Shown: positions 24,701 through 32,901, counted from the stretch's first letter. The stretch: DNA of 64,000 nt from Coriobacteriaceae bacterium (GCA_025993015.1 DAJPFV010000001.1:2046001-2110000); one strand, 5' to 3'. The notes: generated from the sequence alone by a model not told the origin. Made by a program: numbers and translations.

Positions 24701-25031
24701 CGACGAGAGGTACCGCCAGAAGCCGATGAGCAACCAGCTCGAGATATTCGGCCTCGGCGCGGACGGCGAGCAGGACATGGCGGACGCGCGCGCGTGGATA
24801 GGCGAGCACCCGCGGGCGTGGGACTTCATGGTCGAGCAGGCCACCCGCCTCAACCGCAAGGGCTACGTCTCGATCAACTGCCTCATCCACATGGTGCGCA
24901 ACGAGCTGCACGTCGGCGTGAAGAACGGCCTCGCGCCGAGCCTCGCCCGCATCATGGAGGCGCGCTACCCGCACCTGAGGCACGCATTCAACAAGCACCG
25001 CTCGAAATCGGACGGTTTTGTCGATGAGTAG
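24693..25031 (+). CDS. Conserved phage protein of unknown function
   Basis: 112 residues, soluble, with a central segment ARAWIGEHPRAWDFMVEQATRLNRKGYVSINCLIHMVRNEL resembling DNA-associated early phage proteins that I cannot name with certainty. It overlaps both neighbours, so it is part of the early operon. Confidence 0.6.
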   Translation: MRNDERYRQKPMSNQLEIFGLGADGEQDMADARAWIGEHPRAWDFMVEQATRLNRKGYVSINCLIHMVRNELHVGVKNGLAPSLARIMEARYPHLRHAFNKHRSKSDGFVDE

Positions 25032-25392
25032 GAGCAGGAGGACCGCCAAGGACGCGGGCACGAGGTTCGAGCGACTGGTCGCCGACTACCTCGCCGGGAG
25101 GCTGGGGAGCGACATCGACAGGCAGGTCAAGACCGGCTCGCACGACACGGGAGACATCCGCGGCGTGTCGATGGCCGGGCGGGGCATCGCGATCGAGTGC
25201 AAGGACTACCAGGGAAGGCACGAGCTGCCCAAGTGGCTGCGCGAGGCGGAGACCGAGCGCAGGAACCGCGGGGCCGAATACGGCGTGGTCGTCTGGAAGC
25301 GCCGCGGGACCGCCATCCCCGGCGAGCAGTTCGTGACCATGACATTGGAGACGTTCGCGGCGATGCTCGCGGGCGCAGGCAGGGAGGAATAG
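25024..25392 (+). CDS. Putative PD-(D/E)xK nuclease / resolvase-like protein
   Basis: About 122 residues from ATG 25024. The order E (RFERLVADYLAG), D (DTGDIRG), then IECKDY (ExK) is the active site of the PD-(D/E)xK fold as in Holliday-junction resolvase and phage endonuclease families. The neighbouring ERF annealing protein and SSB place it in recombination. Which DNA structure it cuts cannot be read from sequence. Confidence 0.65.
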   Translation: MSRSRRTAKDAGTRFERLVADYLAGRLGSDIDRQVKTGSHDTGDIRGVSMAGRGIAIECKDYQGRHELPKWLREAETERRNRGAEYGVVVWKRRGTAIPGEQFVTMTLETFAAMLAGAGREE

Positions 25393-25394
25393 CA

Positions 25395-25607
25395 ATGGAG
25401 AGCACAAACATACCGGTGGAGATCGAGGCCAAGTTCAAGCAGGCCACCGTTAAGGGCGGCGTCGCCGTCCTGCAGTTCGAGGTCGACACGGAGGACAGCG
25501 CGGCGTTCGAGGCCATCCGCAAGAGCGGCGAGGAGGTCTGGCTGTCCATCCAGAGCAAGCAGCCCCAGATCCTGTTCGTGAGCCACGACGGGGAGGTGAC
25601 CGAGTGA
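25395..25607 (+). CDS. Small phage protein of unknown function
   Basis: 70 residues, beta-rich (PVEIEAKFKQATVKGGVAVLQFEV). It starts 2 nt after the nuclease-like gene and overlaps the next gene. Possibly a recombination accessory; no family recognised. Confidence 0.5.
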   Translation: MESTNIPVEIEAKFKQATVKGGVAVLQFEVDTEDSAAFEAIRKSGEEVWLSIQSKQPQILFVSHDGEVTE

Positions 25608-25828
25608 TGGAGGACTACAAGGGAATGTTCGCCGAGCTGGCCGACCTCGCCACGGAGGAGCAGGCGATGTTCACCATCTCGGTCATAACGAAGTCCGACG
25701 AGGCGTTCGACAAGTTCATGGACGCGCGCGAGAGGCTCGCCAAGTGGATCGTCGAGCACGCGGTGGTCATCGACGAGGCGCTAACCGAGAGGAAGTACAA
25801 CCGGATGCTCAACGAGGAGGTCAGGTAA
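25607..25828 (+). CDS. Small phage protein of unknown function
   Basis: 73 residues, acidic and helical (MEDYKGMFAELADLATEEQAMF). ATG overlaps the previous TGA, and its stop overlaps the DUF1351 start, so it is translationally coupled on both sides. No family recognised. Confidence 0.5.
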   Translation: MEDYKGMFAELADLATEEQAMFTISVITKSDEAFDKFMDARERLAKWIVEHAVVIDEALTERKYNRMLNEEVR

Positions 25829-26721
25829 TGTCCGAGGAGAACGGGGCCGAGGAGGTCGTGGCCGAGGTCATCGAGGAGCAGGGGGCGCCCGACCTCGTCG
25901 TCACGTACTCGCCGTCCGTCATCAGCGCGAACTTCGACGCGATGGAGGACAGCATCCGCGCGAAGGTCGCGGACTACGAGGGCGCCAAGTACGACCTGAC
26001 CAAGGACGAGTCCATCAAGGGGGCCAAGAACGACCGCCTCTACCTCAACGGCCTGAAGAAAGAGATAGAGGAGCGCCGGAAGGCCGTGAAGCGCGAGTAC
26101 AACAAGCCGCTCGCCGCCTTCGAGAAGCGCTGCAAGGAGATCACGTCCATCATCGACGGCGCGTCGGACGGCATCAAGGCGCAGCTCGACCAGGCCGAGG
26201 AGGACCGCAAGTCCCGCGCAATGGCCAAGCTCAAGGAGCACTACGAGACGTTCGCGGAGCTGCTCGCGCCGGTCGTGCCGTACGAGCGCCTCCACGAGAA
26301 GCAGTGGCTCAACAAGGGCTTCGGCGAGGTCAAGGCGAAGAAGGCGCTCGAGGCCAAGGTCTCAGCCGTCGCGCGCGACTGGGACACGCTCAAGGCCCAG
26401 CGCGACTCCATGGCCCACTACGAGGTCGCCGAGCGCGAACTGTTCCGCACGCTCGACCTTGGCTCGGCGCTCAACGCCGCCCGCGCCGCCGACGAGGAGG
26501 ACGCCCGCATCGCCGCCATGCGCGAGGCGGTAGAGTCCAAGCCCGCGCCGCGCCCCGCGCCGAGGCGCCGGGCGGAACCCGCCGTCGCGGCGCGCCCCGA
26601 GCTGTCCTGCGCGTGGACGGTCGAGATTCCGTCCGCCACGCGCTCGCAGATGGAGCTGCTCGCCGCGGCGCTGCGCGAGCGCGGCATCACCGGCACCATC
26701 AAGTGCAAGGGGGTGTGCTAG
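25828..26721 (+). CDS. DUF1351 family phage protein
   Basis: 297 residues. The coiled-coil segment NGLKKEIEERRKAVKREYNKPLAAFEKRCKEI and the later HEKQWLNKGFG mark DUF1351, a family found in Gram-positive phages next to recombination genes. A Pro/Ala-rich linker (about 235-265) leads to a C-terminal part that resembles a small alpha-beta domain (AWTVEIPSATRSQMELLAAAL). It probably assists the downstream annealing protein, inferred from conserved neighbourhood. Confidence 0.75.
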   Translation: MSEENGAEEVVAEVIEEQGAPDLVVTYSPSVISANFDAMEDSIRAKVADYEGAKYDLTKDESIKGAKNDRLYLNGLKKEIEERRKAVKREYNKPLAAFEKRCKEITSIIDGASDGIKAQLDQAEEDRKSRAMAKLKEHYETFAELLAPVVPYERLHEKQWLNKGFGEVKAKKALEAKVSAVARDWDTLKAQRDSMAHYEVAERELFRTLDLGSALNAARAADEEDARIAAMREAVESKPAPRPAPRRRAEPAVAARPELSCAWTVEIPSATRSQMELLAAALRERGITGTIKCKGVC

Positions 26722-27279
26722 GTGGACGACGAGAAGATGACGCTCTCCCAGGCGATAGCCAAGGTTCAGCGCTCCGTGACCGTCCCCAAGGCGCGCTACA
26801 ACGCGTTCGCGAAGTTCAGCTACCGCTCGTTCGAGGACATCGTCGCCGCGCTCAAGGAGCCCTGTAAGGAGGCGGGCGTGGCGTTCACGCTCCACGACAA
26901 CATCTGCAAGGTGGGCGACCGCTACTACGTCGAGGCCACGTGCACCCTGTTCTTCGTGGACGGGCACGGCGAGAAGAAGGAGTTCAAGGCCTACGCCCGC
27001 GAGGCGGAGCACAAGAGCGGCTCCGACGACGCGCAGGTGACCGGGATGGCGTCGAGCTACGCGCGCAAGTACGCGCTTTGCGGCCTGTTCGCCATCGACG
27101 GGCAGAGCGACCCGGACGCGCTGTCGGACAAGCCCGAGAAGAAGCCGCCCGAGAGCGGCGGCTTCACGGCGAAGTGCAAGGCCTGCGGCACGGCCTACGC
27201 CTTCGAGTCGAAAGAGCAGTACGAGGAGTTCAAGAAGCATCCCGGCTGCTGCGCCACCCCGACGTGGCGCGTCCTGTAG
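26722..27279 (+). CDS. ERF-family single-strand annealing protein
   Basis: 185 residues from GTG 26722, abutting the previous stop. The ERF core has the run YNAFAKFSYRSFEDIVAALKEP near the N-terminus, then GMASSYARKYALCGLFAID, the most conserved ERF signature. A C-terminal zinc-ribbon-like piece (KCKACGTAYAF ... CC) follows. ERF proteins anneal complementary single strands for recombination and circularisation of phage DNA. The SSB gene lies close downstream. Confidence 0.85.
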   Translation: MDDEKMTLSQAIAKVQRSVTVPKARYNAFAKFSYRSFEDIVAALKEPCKEAGVAFTLHDNICKVGDRYYVEATCTLFFVDGHGEKKEFKAYAREAEHKSGSDDAQVTGMASSYARKYALCGLFAIDGQSDPDALSDKPEKKPPESGGFTAKCKACGTAYAFESKEQYEEFKKHPGCCATPTWRVL

Positions 27280-27282
27280 GCC

Positions 27283-27630
27283 ATGCAGGACATGTATGCG
27301 CAGCGCGAGGAGCTGTTCGAGCGCCTCATGGCGGAGCTGGACACGCTCAGGCGGACCGGCCAGCAGTACGCCGAGAACGAGGCGGACTACCGCAAGGCGC
27401 TGCGCATCGCCATCCTCGAGGAGCGCTCCAAGGGTACGCCGGTGACTGTCATCGGCGACCTGTGCCGGTGGCGCGAGGAGATAGCCGAGAAGAAGCAGCT
27501 GCGCGACTGCGCCGAAGCCCTCTACAAGGCATCGAGCGAGGCGATCATGGCGCTGAAGCTGCGAATCAAGACAGTAGACGCCGACATCCAGAGGACATGG
27601 ACGAGCGGCGGAGAGGAGACATACAGATGA
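27283..27630 (+). CDS. Coiled-coil phage protein of unknown function
   Basis: 115 residues, almost all helical and charged (REELFERLMAELDTLRRTGQQYAENEADYRKALRIAIL). It lies between the ERF and SSB genes and overlaps SSB by 4 nt. This position is usual for a conserved but uncharacterised recombination-region protein in phages of low- and high-GC Gram-positives. Confidence 0.6.
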   Translation: MQDMYAQREELFERLMAELDTLRRTGQQYAENEADYRKALRIAILEERSKGTPVTVIGDLCRWREEIAEKKQLRDCAEALYKASSEAIMALKLRIKTVDADIQRTWTSGGEETYR

Positions 27631-28226
27631 GCATCAACAGAGTGGTCGTGTCGGGCAATTTGACCCGAGACCCCGAGCTGCGCGTCACGCCGGGCGGCAC
27701 GCAGGTGCTGGGCTTCGGCGTCGCGGTCAACGACCGCCGCCGCAACCAGCAGACGGGGAAGTGGGAGGACTACCCTAATTTCATCGACTGCACCATGTTC
27801 GGCAACCGCGCCGAGGCGCTCTCGCGCATCCTGCGCAAGGGCATGAAGGTCGCCATCGAGGGGAAGCTGCGCTACAGCTCCTGGGAGGACAAGAACGGCG
27901 GCGGCAGGCGCTCGAAGGTCGAGATCATCCCCGACGAGGTCGTGCTCATGAGCCAGAACCCCAACGGCCAGCCTGCGCCGCAGCAGTATGCGCCGCAGGG
28001 CTACCAGCAGCAGGCGTACCCGCCCCGACAGGCGCCACAGCCCGCGCCGCAGGCGTACGCCCCGCATCCGGCGCCCCAGCAGCCCGCGCCGCAATGGAAC
28101 GCCCAGCAGGCCTACCAGAACCCGCCGGCGGTCCCGCAGCGGCCCCAGCAGGCGCCGCAGGCCGCGCCGCAGCCCGCGCCCGCCCAGCAGCAGCTGGACG
28201 TGTACGACGAGGACATCCCGTTCTGA
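27627..28226 (+). CDS. ssb: Single-stranded DNA-binding protein
   Basis: 199 residues. Residues 1 to about 110 form the OB fold (MSINRVVVSGNLTRDPELR, VAVNDRRRNQQTGKWEDYPNFIDCTMFG, LRYSSWEDKNGGGRRSKVEI). A long Gln/Pro/Ala linker is followed by the acidic tip DEDIPF used to recruit partner proteins. It is phage-encoded and sits in the replication/recombination operon; ATG overlaps the preceding stop. Confidence 0.95.
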   Translation: MSINRVVVSGNLTRDPELRVTPGGTQVLGFGVAVNDRRRNQQTGKWEDYPNFIDCTMFGNRAEALSRILRKGMKVAIEGKLRYSSWEDKNGGGRRSKVEIIPDEVVLMSQNPNGQPAPQQYAPQGYQQQAYPPRQAPQPAPQAYAPHPAPQQPAPQWNAQQAYQNPPAVPQRPQQAPQAAPQPAPAQQQLDVYDEDIPF

Positions 28227-28336
28227 TGAGGCGCGTACCCGACACCATCCGCGACCACTGGGAGGCGGCCCTGTTCGCCGCCTCCTTCGCCGCGGGTTTC
28301 CTGTTCTTCTCTTCGCTTCTCTGGGGGTGGTTCTGA
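28226..28336 (+). CDS. Small membrane protein (36 residues)
   Basis: ATG 28226 overlaps the ssb stop and its own TGA overlaps the next ATG. The chain is MRRVPDTIRDHWEAALF followed by one hydrophobic helix. Coupling on both sides supports translation; function unknown. Confidence 0.6.
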   Translation: MRRVPDTIRDHWEAALFAASFAAGFLFFSSLLWGWF

Positions 28337-29202
28337 TGGCGAGCAAGTTTACGTGGTTCCCGACGCTCACCGAGACGCTTGAAACCATGCCCGAGGAGCC
28401 TCGTTCCAAGATGCTGTGGGCGCTCGTCCAGTACGGGACGAACGGCATCGAGCCAGATTTTGGAGACGACTGGTTCCTCGACACCATCTTCACGGGCCTC
28501 CGCAACGACATCGACAACAGCATCGCCGCCCGCAACAAGAACAAGGGAGGCAGGCCGCGCAAGGACACCAAGGCCGAAACGGGGGTTTCGGGGCGTACGG
28601 AAACTGCCGAAACGGGGGTTTCTGAAAACGGAAACGGGGGTTTCGGGGTTTCGGAAACTGCCGAAACGGGGGTTTCGGAACCTGAAAACCCCTCCTTATA
28701 TATCAATCCATACCAGTCCATACCAAGCCAGGCCAATGCAGGGCAGTGCATCGCGCCCGACGCGCCCGAGGGCTTCGAGCCGCCGACCGCCGAGGAGGTC
28801 GCCGCGTACTTCGGGGCCAACTGCCTGAACGGCGACCCGCAGGCGTTCTTCGACTTCTACGCGTCGCAGGGCTGGCGCAAGTCAAACGGCATGCCGATCT
28901 CGGACTGGCAGCCGCAGGCCCGGCAGTGGCACCGCCGCCAGCGCGAGCTCGACGCCGAGGCCCGGAGCCGCGGCAAGCCCACCGCCTCGGAAGTCGAGGC
29001 CGCGACGTTCAGGCCGACCAGGACGCCCGAGGAGGCGCTGGCCGAGCAGGAGCGCCGGTGGGCGTCCGAGCACCCGGGCATCGACCCGGCCAAGGTCGAG
29101 GCCCCGCGGGGCACGACCGCGAGCAGGGACCAGTTCGGCCTGTACCAGGACGCGCTGAGGCTGCTGGCCGCCCGCGCCGCGTGCGAGAGGAGGCTCTCAT
29201 GA
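28336..29202 (+). CDS. Phage replication initiator / replisome organiser
   Basis: 288 residues. The N-terminal part (SKFTWFPTLTETLETMPEEPRSKMLWALVQYGTNG, ... NKNKGGRPRKD) is the domain found at the N-terminus of Gram-positive phage replication proteins (DUF6291-like). The centre (about 78-118) is a repeated ETGVSE region encoded by iterons. The C-terminal part (FEPPTAEEVAAYFGANCLNGDPQAFFDFYASQGWRKSNG...DWQPQARQWHR) matches the tail of phage O-type organisers. It would bind the origin inside its own gene and load host helicase. Confidence 0.75.
   Translation: MASKFTWFPTLTETLETMPEEPRSKMLWALVQYGTNGIEPDFGDDWFLDTIFTGLRNDIDNSIAARNKNKGGRPRKDTKAETGVSGRTETAETGVSENGNGGFGVSETAETGVSEPENPSLYINPYQSIPSQANAGQCIAPDAPEGFEPPTAEEVAAYFGANCLNGDPQAFFDFYASQGWRKSNGMPISDWQPQARQWHRRQRELDAEARSRGKPTASEVEAATFRPTRTPEEALAEQERRWASEHPGIDPAKVEAPRGTTASRDQFGLYQDALRLLAARAACERRLS
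28576..28676. repeat. Iterons, candidate phage replication origin
   Basis: Four copies of the 14-mer GAAACGGGGGTTTC begin at 28576, 28609, 28631 and 28663. Each is itself an inverted repeat (GAAAC/GTTTC-like arms around G5). Related half-copies lie between. An array inside the middle of the replication gene is the arrangement of lambda-type origins. Confidence 0.7.
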
Positions 29203-29651
29203 TCCTCGACGCGGGCCTGCTGAGGGGATGGCCGAAGGAGCGCGCCGAGCTGTACGGCAAGCCCCACCTCGGGGCGAGGTACACGCACGACATGGCATAC
29301 GAGCCGACGCAGGCCCGGTGCGCGGTGTGCGGCAGGCGAGTCTGCAACTGCCACCACGTCGCCCGCAGGTCGTGGGGGAAGACGTTCAGGCTCGTCACGC
29401 CCAACGGGGTGTGGGAGCTGCGCAGCCCGCTGTTCGCCCTGTGCGGCTCCGGCACGACCGGGTGCCACGGGAAGTTCCATGACGGCGGACTGCACGCCGA
29501 GTGGGTGTGGCGCACCGGGGCGGCCGAGGAGGCGTGGTGGTCCGGCACGCTGCTCAGGGAGTACCCGCCGCACAGCCCCGACCTCTACGAGTTCGGCTAC
29601 TGGGCCATCACCGACCGATACGGAAACGAGATCATCCGAGAGGTGAAATGA
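29199..29651 (+). CDS. HNH-like zinc-binding phage protein
   Basis: 150 residues. CAVCGRRVCNCHHVARRSWG and ALCGSGTTGCHGKFHDGGLHAEW give paired Cys and His positions in the order of an HNH/treble-clef fold. Probably a phage nuclease or structure-specific DNA protein acting with the replication gene just upstream (4-nt overlap). The catalytic His is likely in the CHH motif, by inference. Confidence 0.65.
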   Translation: MILDAGLLRGWPKERAELYGKPHLGARYTHDMAYEPTQARCAVCGRRVCNCHHVARRSWGKTFRLVTPNGVWELRSPLFALCGSGTTGCHGKFHDGGLHAEWVWRTGAAEEAWWSGTLLREYPPHSPDLYEFGYWAITDRYGNEIIREVK

Positions 29652-30058
29652 CAATGGAGATCACCAACTGCGAGCAGTACGTGCTCGCCGAGCTCGACTG
29701 CGAGCAGCGCCGCAACGAGCGCCTCGTGGCCGAGAACAACATGCTGGCCAAGCGGCTCGACGCCATGACAAAGAGGGCGAACGGCTACAGCCGGATCATC
29801 AACCGCCCCAAGACGCCCATCGAGGCGCTGGCCGACAGGGTCATGCGCGAGGAGATGCTGACCCGCTTCACCTACGCCGAGGTCACGGACGTCAAGAGCG
29901 CGTTCAGCGGAAGGCTGCTCGACTTCGACGAATGGTGCCACGATGCGATGCGATATATGGCGCTGGCGGACGGCGTCGGCGAGGAGGAGTTCACCCGGTT
30001 CATGCGCCGGGACCTCAAGAAGATCTACGACGAGAAGGTGGCCGGATGTTCCAAGTAG
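29648..30058 (+). CDS. Phage protein of unknown function
   Basis: About 136 residues, helical and charged. The start is ATG 29648 (ATGA overlap) or ATG 29654, which is better spaced from GAGGTG. Segments CEQRRNERLVAENNMLAKRLDAM suggest a short coiled coil. No family recognised. Confidence 0.55.
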   Translation: MTMEITNCEQYVLAELDCEQRRNERLVAENNMLAKRLDAMTKRANGYSRIINRPKTPIEALADRVMREEMLTRFTYAEVTDVKSAFSGRLLDFDEWCHDAMRYMALADGVGEEEFTRFMRRDLKKIYDEKVAGCSK

Positions 30059-30095
30059 GGGCCGCCGCCCACGGCAGGGGCGAAGGGGCGGGCCG

Positions 30096-30506
30096 ATGAA
30101 TGACGAGAAGGCCGTCGCCGCGGCCATCCACGCCGGGCTCCAGAGCGTCGAGGTGACCGACCTGTACACGGGTGACTGCAGGGGCTGCGGCGAGTGCTGC
30201 TCGCGGTTCCTGCCCGTGAGTCCGTTCGACCGGGTGCGCCTCGAGACCTACGTGCGCCGGAACGGAATCGAGCCCGCCGAGCCCAGGGCTGAGTACGACC
30301 TGCTGTGCCCGTACCTCACGGACGGGCGCGAGTGCGCGGTCTACGCCGCGCGGCCCGAGGTCTGCCGCGCCTACCGGTGCGACAGGCACAAGAGGGGCGA
30401 GCTGGGCATGTTCTTCGGCGCGGAGTGCGCCGAGGTGACCGACATGCGCGAGATCGCGGAATCAATGGCCGGCGATGTCTACAGGATGGAGCGGGGGAAT
30501 GGCTAG
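30096..30506 (+). CDS. YkgJ-family cysteine-cluster protein
   Basis: 136 residues. GDCRGCGECCSRFLPVSPFD and CPYL...GRECAVYAARPEVCRAYRCDRH give the CxxCxxCC and later Cys spacing of the YkgJ (UPF0153) family, which binds zinc or iron. Such proteins are usually chromosomal; here it is a phage early gene. Start ATG 30096 has no perfect ribosome site (GAAGGGGC upstream). Confidence 0.75.
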   Translation: MNDEKAVAAAIHAGLQSVEVTDLYTGDCRGCGECCSRFLPVSPFDRVRLETYVRRNGIEPAEPRAEYDLLCPYLTDGRECAVYAARPEVCRAYRCDRHKRGELGMFFGAECAEVTDMREIAESMAGDVYRMERGNG

Positions 30507-30723
30507 GAACGTCTACGGCGGCTACTGCCGCGAGTGCGGCAGGTGGACGCCTCCCGGGTTCGGGCACTTCGAGCGCTACCGCGGCGGATGGCGCGTCCAC
30601 TGCGTCGAGTGCGCGAGCGGGCGGAAGCTGCCGCCCGAGGGAGACCAGGCGGCGCAGGACATGCGGCGCCACGTCAGGAACATGGTGAACGACGGAAGGT
30701 ACGGGAAGAGGGGATGCAGATGA
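30499..30723 (+). CDS. Small zinc-ribbon phage protein
   Basis: 74 residues with YCRECGRW and HCVECASG, a four-Cys zinc site, followed by a basic helical tail. It overlaps the YkgJ-like gene by 8 nt. Function unknown. Confidence 0.55.
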   Translation: MARNVYGGYCRECGRWTPPGFGHFERYRGGWRVHCVECASGRKLPPEGDQAAQDMRRHVRNMVNDGRYGKRGCR

Positions 30724-30917
30724 CGGGAGACGAGAGGCCGGACATCTACGCGGACGGGCTCCGGGAGGAGCGCTGCGAGAACTGCCTGCACTGCTGCGCG
30801 ACGGTGCTGCGCACCGTTCACGGTGTGGAGCGCACCGAGTACGAGTGCGGGCGGCGCCCGGAGTTCGTGCACCGCACGCAGGGGCTCGCCAGGTGCAACT
30901 ACTGGGAGGCGCGATGA
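30720..30917 (+). CDS. Small Cys-rich phage protein
   Basis: About 65 residues from ATG 30720 (ATGA overlap), or from ATG 30714. RCENCLHCCATVLR and ECGRRPEFV resemble the metal-binding part of the nearby YkgJ-like protein. Function unknown. Confidence 0.55.
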   Translation: MTGDERPDIYADGLREERCENCLHCCATVLRTVHGVERTEYECGRRPEFVHRTQGLARCNYWEAR

Positions 30918-31024
30918 GCGGATGGGATGAGCTCGGCCGCGAGCAAGACATGGCCGCGGCGAGGGCCGTCGGCTACCTCGAGGGCATGTACGACGTGGCC
31001 GTCGTCAGGAAGAGGGTGGCGTAG
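30914..31024 (+). CDS. Small phage protein (36 residues)
   Basis: ATG 30914 overlaps the preceding stop and the TAG at 31022 abuts the next start. Helical, no motif (MSGWDELGREQDMAAARAV...). Kept because of coupling on both sides. Confidence 0.5.
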   Translation: MSGWDELGREQDMAAARAVGYLEGMYDVAVVRKRVA

Positions 31025-31667
31025 ATGCGAGTTCTTATCGCCTGCGAGGAGTCGCAGCGCGTGGCGCTTGAGTTCCGGAAGATGGGGCACGAGGCTTACA
31101 GCTGCGACCTTGAGGAAGCGGGGGGGGGGTCACGACCTCATGCACCTCAACGTCGACGCTCTCCAGATGCTCAAGTTCAGGTGGGACCTGGTGATCGCGC
31201 ACCCGCCATGCACGTATCTCACCGTCACCGGCAACCGCTGGTTCGACGAGGGGAAGTACGGCGACAGAGCGCGCGAGCGCAAGGCTAACCGTGAGGCCGC
31301 CGTCGAGTTCTTCATGGCGTTCGCCAAGTGCGATGCGCCGCACGTCGCAATCGAGAACCCCGTCGGCTGTATGAGCACAAGATGGCGCAAACCGGACCAA
31401 ATCGTGCAGCCGTACATGTTCGGCGACCCGTTCGAAAAGAAGACGTGCCTGTGGCTGAAGGGGCTCGAGCCGCTCAAGCCGACTGATGAGGTCGAGCCTG
31501 AGCCGCGCAAGGTCTTCAAGTCAGGCAACTCCATGCCGGCATGGTACGCGGACGCCTGGCATCTGCCGCCACACGAACGCGCCAAGGTTCGCAGCCGCAC
31601 GTTCCCGGGCATCGCAAAGGCGATGGCCAACCAGTGGTGCGAGCAGATCGGGATGGAGGGCGTATAA
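31025..31667 (+). pseudogene. Methyltransferase-like phage protein frameshifted at a G10 run
   Basis: The gene begins MRVLIACEESQRVALEFRK with GHEAYSCDLEEA, which resembles the first strand and SAM loop of C5-cytosine-methylase-like phage proteins. It continues in another frame as HDLMHLNVDALQMLKFRWDLVIAHPPCTYLT, with the PPC motif, and IENPVG. The join is a run of ten G at 31120-31129; with nine the two halves form one protein of about 214 residues. As given, the frame-1 product stops at 31288. It may be a true frameshift, a slippage-variable gene or an assembly error. Confidence 0.75.
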
Positions 31668-31683
31668 CGCCAGATAAGGAGGA

Positions 31684-32076
31684 ATGATGATTCAACTGCC
31701 AAAGGATGCCGACGGTCGAGAGATTCCGCTAGATACCAAGGTGCTGTACGGCAGCGGCGGCACGGCCCGAAACATCGTGTACTGGGTGTACACGGTCGAT
31801 TCCGACCTCGAGAAAGAGTGGGGGAACTGCTGGCGCGCGGTCACGGACGCGGGCAGGAAACTCGACGCCGAGCTCATGTACCTCACCGAATCCGACAGCT
31901 GGGAGAAGCTGGAAGAGGACTTGGACAAATGCGTCGCAGAAGGCACCGCTTGCACGTACTTCAGCAAGGATGGAACCTGTCAAAGTTGTTCTCTCAGCAA
32001 TATAACAACTGGTTGCTCTCCGAAAGTGATTGAGGACATCGTATCCCGCATCCGCAAGCTGAGGGGTGAGGCCTGA
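31684..32076 (+). CDS. Phage protein of unknown function
   Basis: 130 residues; ATG 31684 has AAGGAGG upstream. It contains several Cys (CTYFSKDGTCQSCSLSN), perhaps a metal site, and a helical tail. It overlaps the DUF3850 gene by 1 nt. No family recognised. Confidence 0.6.
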   Translation: MMIQLPKDADGREIPLDTKVLYGSGGTARNIVYWVYTVDSDLEKEWGNCWRAVTDAGRKLDAELMYLTESDSWEKLEEDLDKCVAEGTACTYFSKDGTCQSCSLSNITTGCSPKVIEDIVSRIRKLRGEA

Positions 32077-32345
32077 TGGCGACGCACAGGCTCAAGATTC
32101 AAGAGCAATACGCCGACGCCGTCCTGAACGGCACCAAGACGTTCGAGATTCGCAAGAACGACCGGGGTTACAAGGTCGGCGATGAGATCGTATTCGACGT
32201 TGTCACGAACGAAGGCTACGCCGTCGGGGAAGCAGCCAGGCATCCGCTCAACGGTGAAGTCTACCGAATCGACTACATCCTCGACGACTTCGAGGGCCTT
32301 GCCCAGAAATACGTGGCGCTGGCCATATCCAAGGTGGACGAATGA
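32076..32345 (+). CDS. DUF3850 (ASCH/PUA-like) protein
   Basis: 89 residues: HRLKIQEQYADAVLNGTKTFEIRKNDRGYKVGDEIVFD is the DUF3850 signature, a small beta-barrel related to ASCH/PUA RNA-binding domains, common in phages. RNA binding is inferred from the fold only. Confidence 0.8.
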   Translation: MATHRLKIQEQYADAVLNGTKTFEIRKNDRGYKVGDEIVFDVVTNEGYAVGEAARHPLNGEVYRIDYILDDFEGLAQKYVALAISKVDE

Positions 32346-32389
32346 TTACCGATGAAAAGCGCCGCGAGGCGGCGGCGAAGGAGGTATAG
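32342..32389 (+). CDS. Remnant or leader peptide of the ERRE repeat family
   Basis: ATG 32342 encodes MITDEKRREAAAKEV then stops. It copies the first 12 residues of the paralogues at 33081 and 33704. The GGAGG at its end serves as the ribosome site of the next gene, so it may be a broken paralogue or a coupling leader. Confidence 0.4.
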   Translation: MITDEKRREAAAKEV

Positions 32390-32391
32390 CC

Positions 32392-32901
32392 ATGGCATAC
32401 AGCGACTACGGCGCGTTCGTGTACCTCAACGGCGAGCGCAGAACCGACAAGGAGGACGTAGGCGTATACGACACCGACGAGGGTTCCCTGCCTACTGGAC
32501 TCCGCGTGCACGCGAACATCATGAAGCACCATGACGGATTCGAGTGGTTCGAGTTCTCGCACCATGGAGTCATGGGCGACGGCAATGTCCGCGTCGGGTG
32601 CTACAAGCAGGGTTGGCCGGAGGTCTACGAGTGGGAGGACGGCGAGGACAAGCCGACCATATACACGTTCGATGACCTTTCCCGCAAGTTCGGGTGGGAC
32701 GGTTACAAGGAGTACGGCGACACGAGGTACGCCGCAGACGAGTACGACGAGGAGTTCGACTTCCTTGGATGGCACTTCCACTTCTGGGGCGACGATACCG
32801 GCGACACTCCGAGGTACGGGGCGACCATGAGCCGCGACGGAGAGACCTGGGAGTGCGACTACGACTATATGTTTGGAGCTGGTTTCGATGACATTCACTA
32901 G
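32392..32901 (+). CDS. Acidic phage protein of unknown function
   Basis: 169 residues rich in Asp, Glu, Tyr and Trp, probably beta-rich (VGCYKQGWPEVYEWEDGEDKPTIYTFDDLSRKFG). High acidity could suggest a DNA mimic, but this is only a guess. It overlaps the next gene. Confidence 0.55.
   Translation: MAYSDYGAFVYLNGERRTDKEDVGVYDTDEGSLPTGLRVHANIMKHHDGFEWFEFSHHGVMGDGNVRVGCYKQGWPEVYEWEDGEDKPTIYTFDDLSRKFGWDGYKEYGDTRYAADEYDEEFDFLGWHFHFWGDDTGDTPRYGATMSRDGETWECDYDYMFGAGFDDIH

Noticed and set aside
28574..28682. Repeat array in the replication gene as CRISPR
   Set aside because: Repeats are 14 bp, irregularly spaced, coding and palindromic, so iterons fit better.
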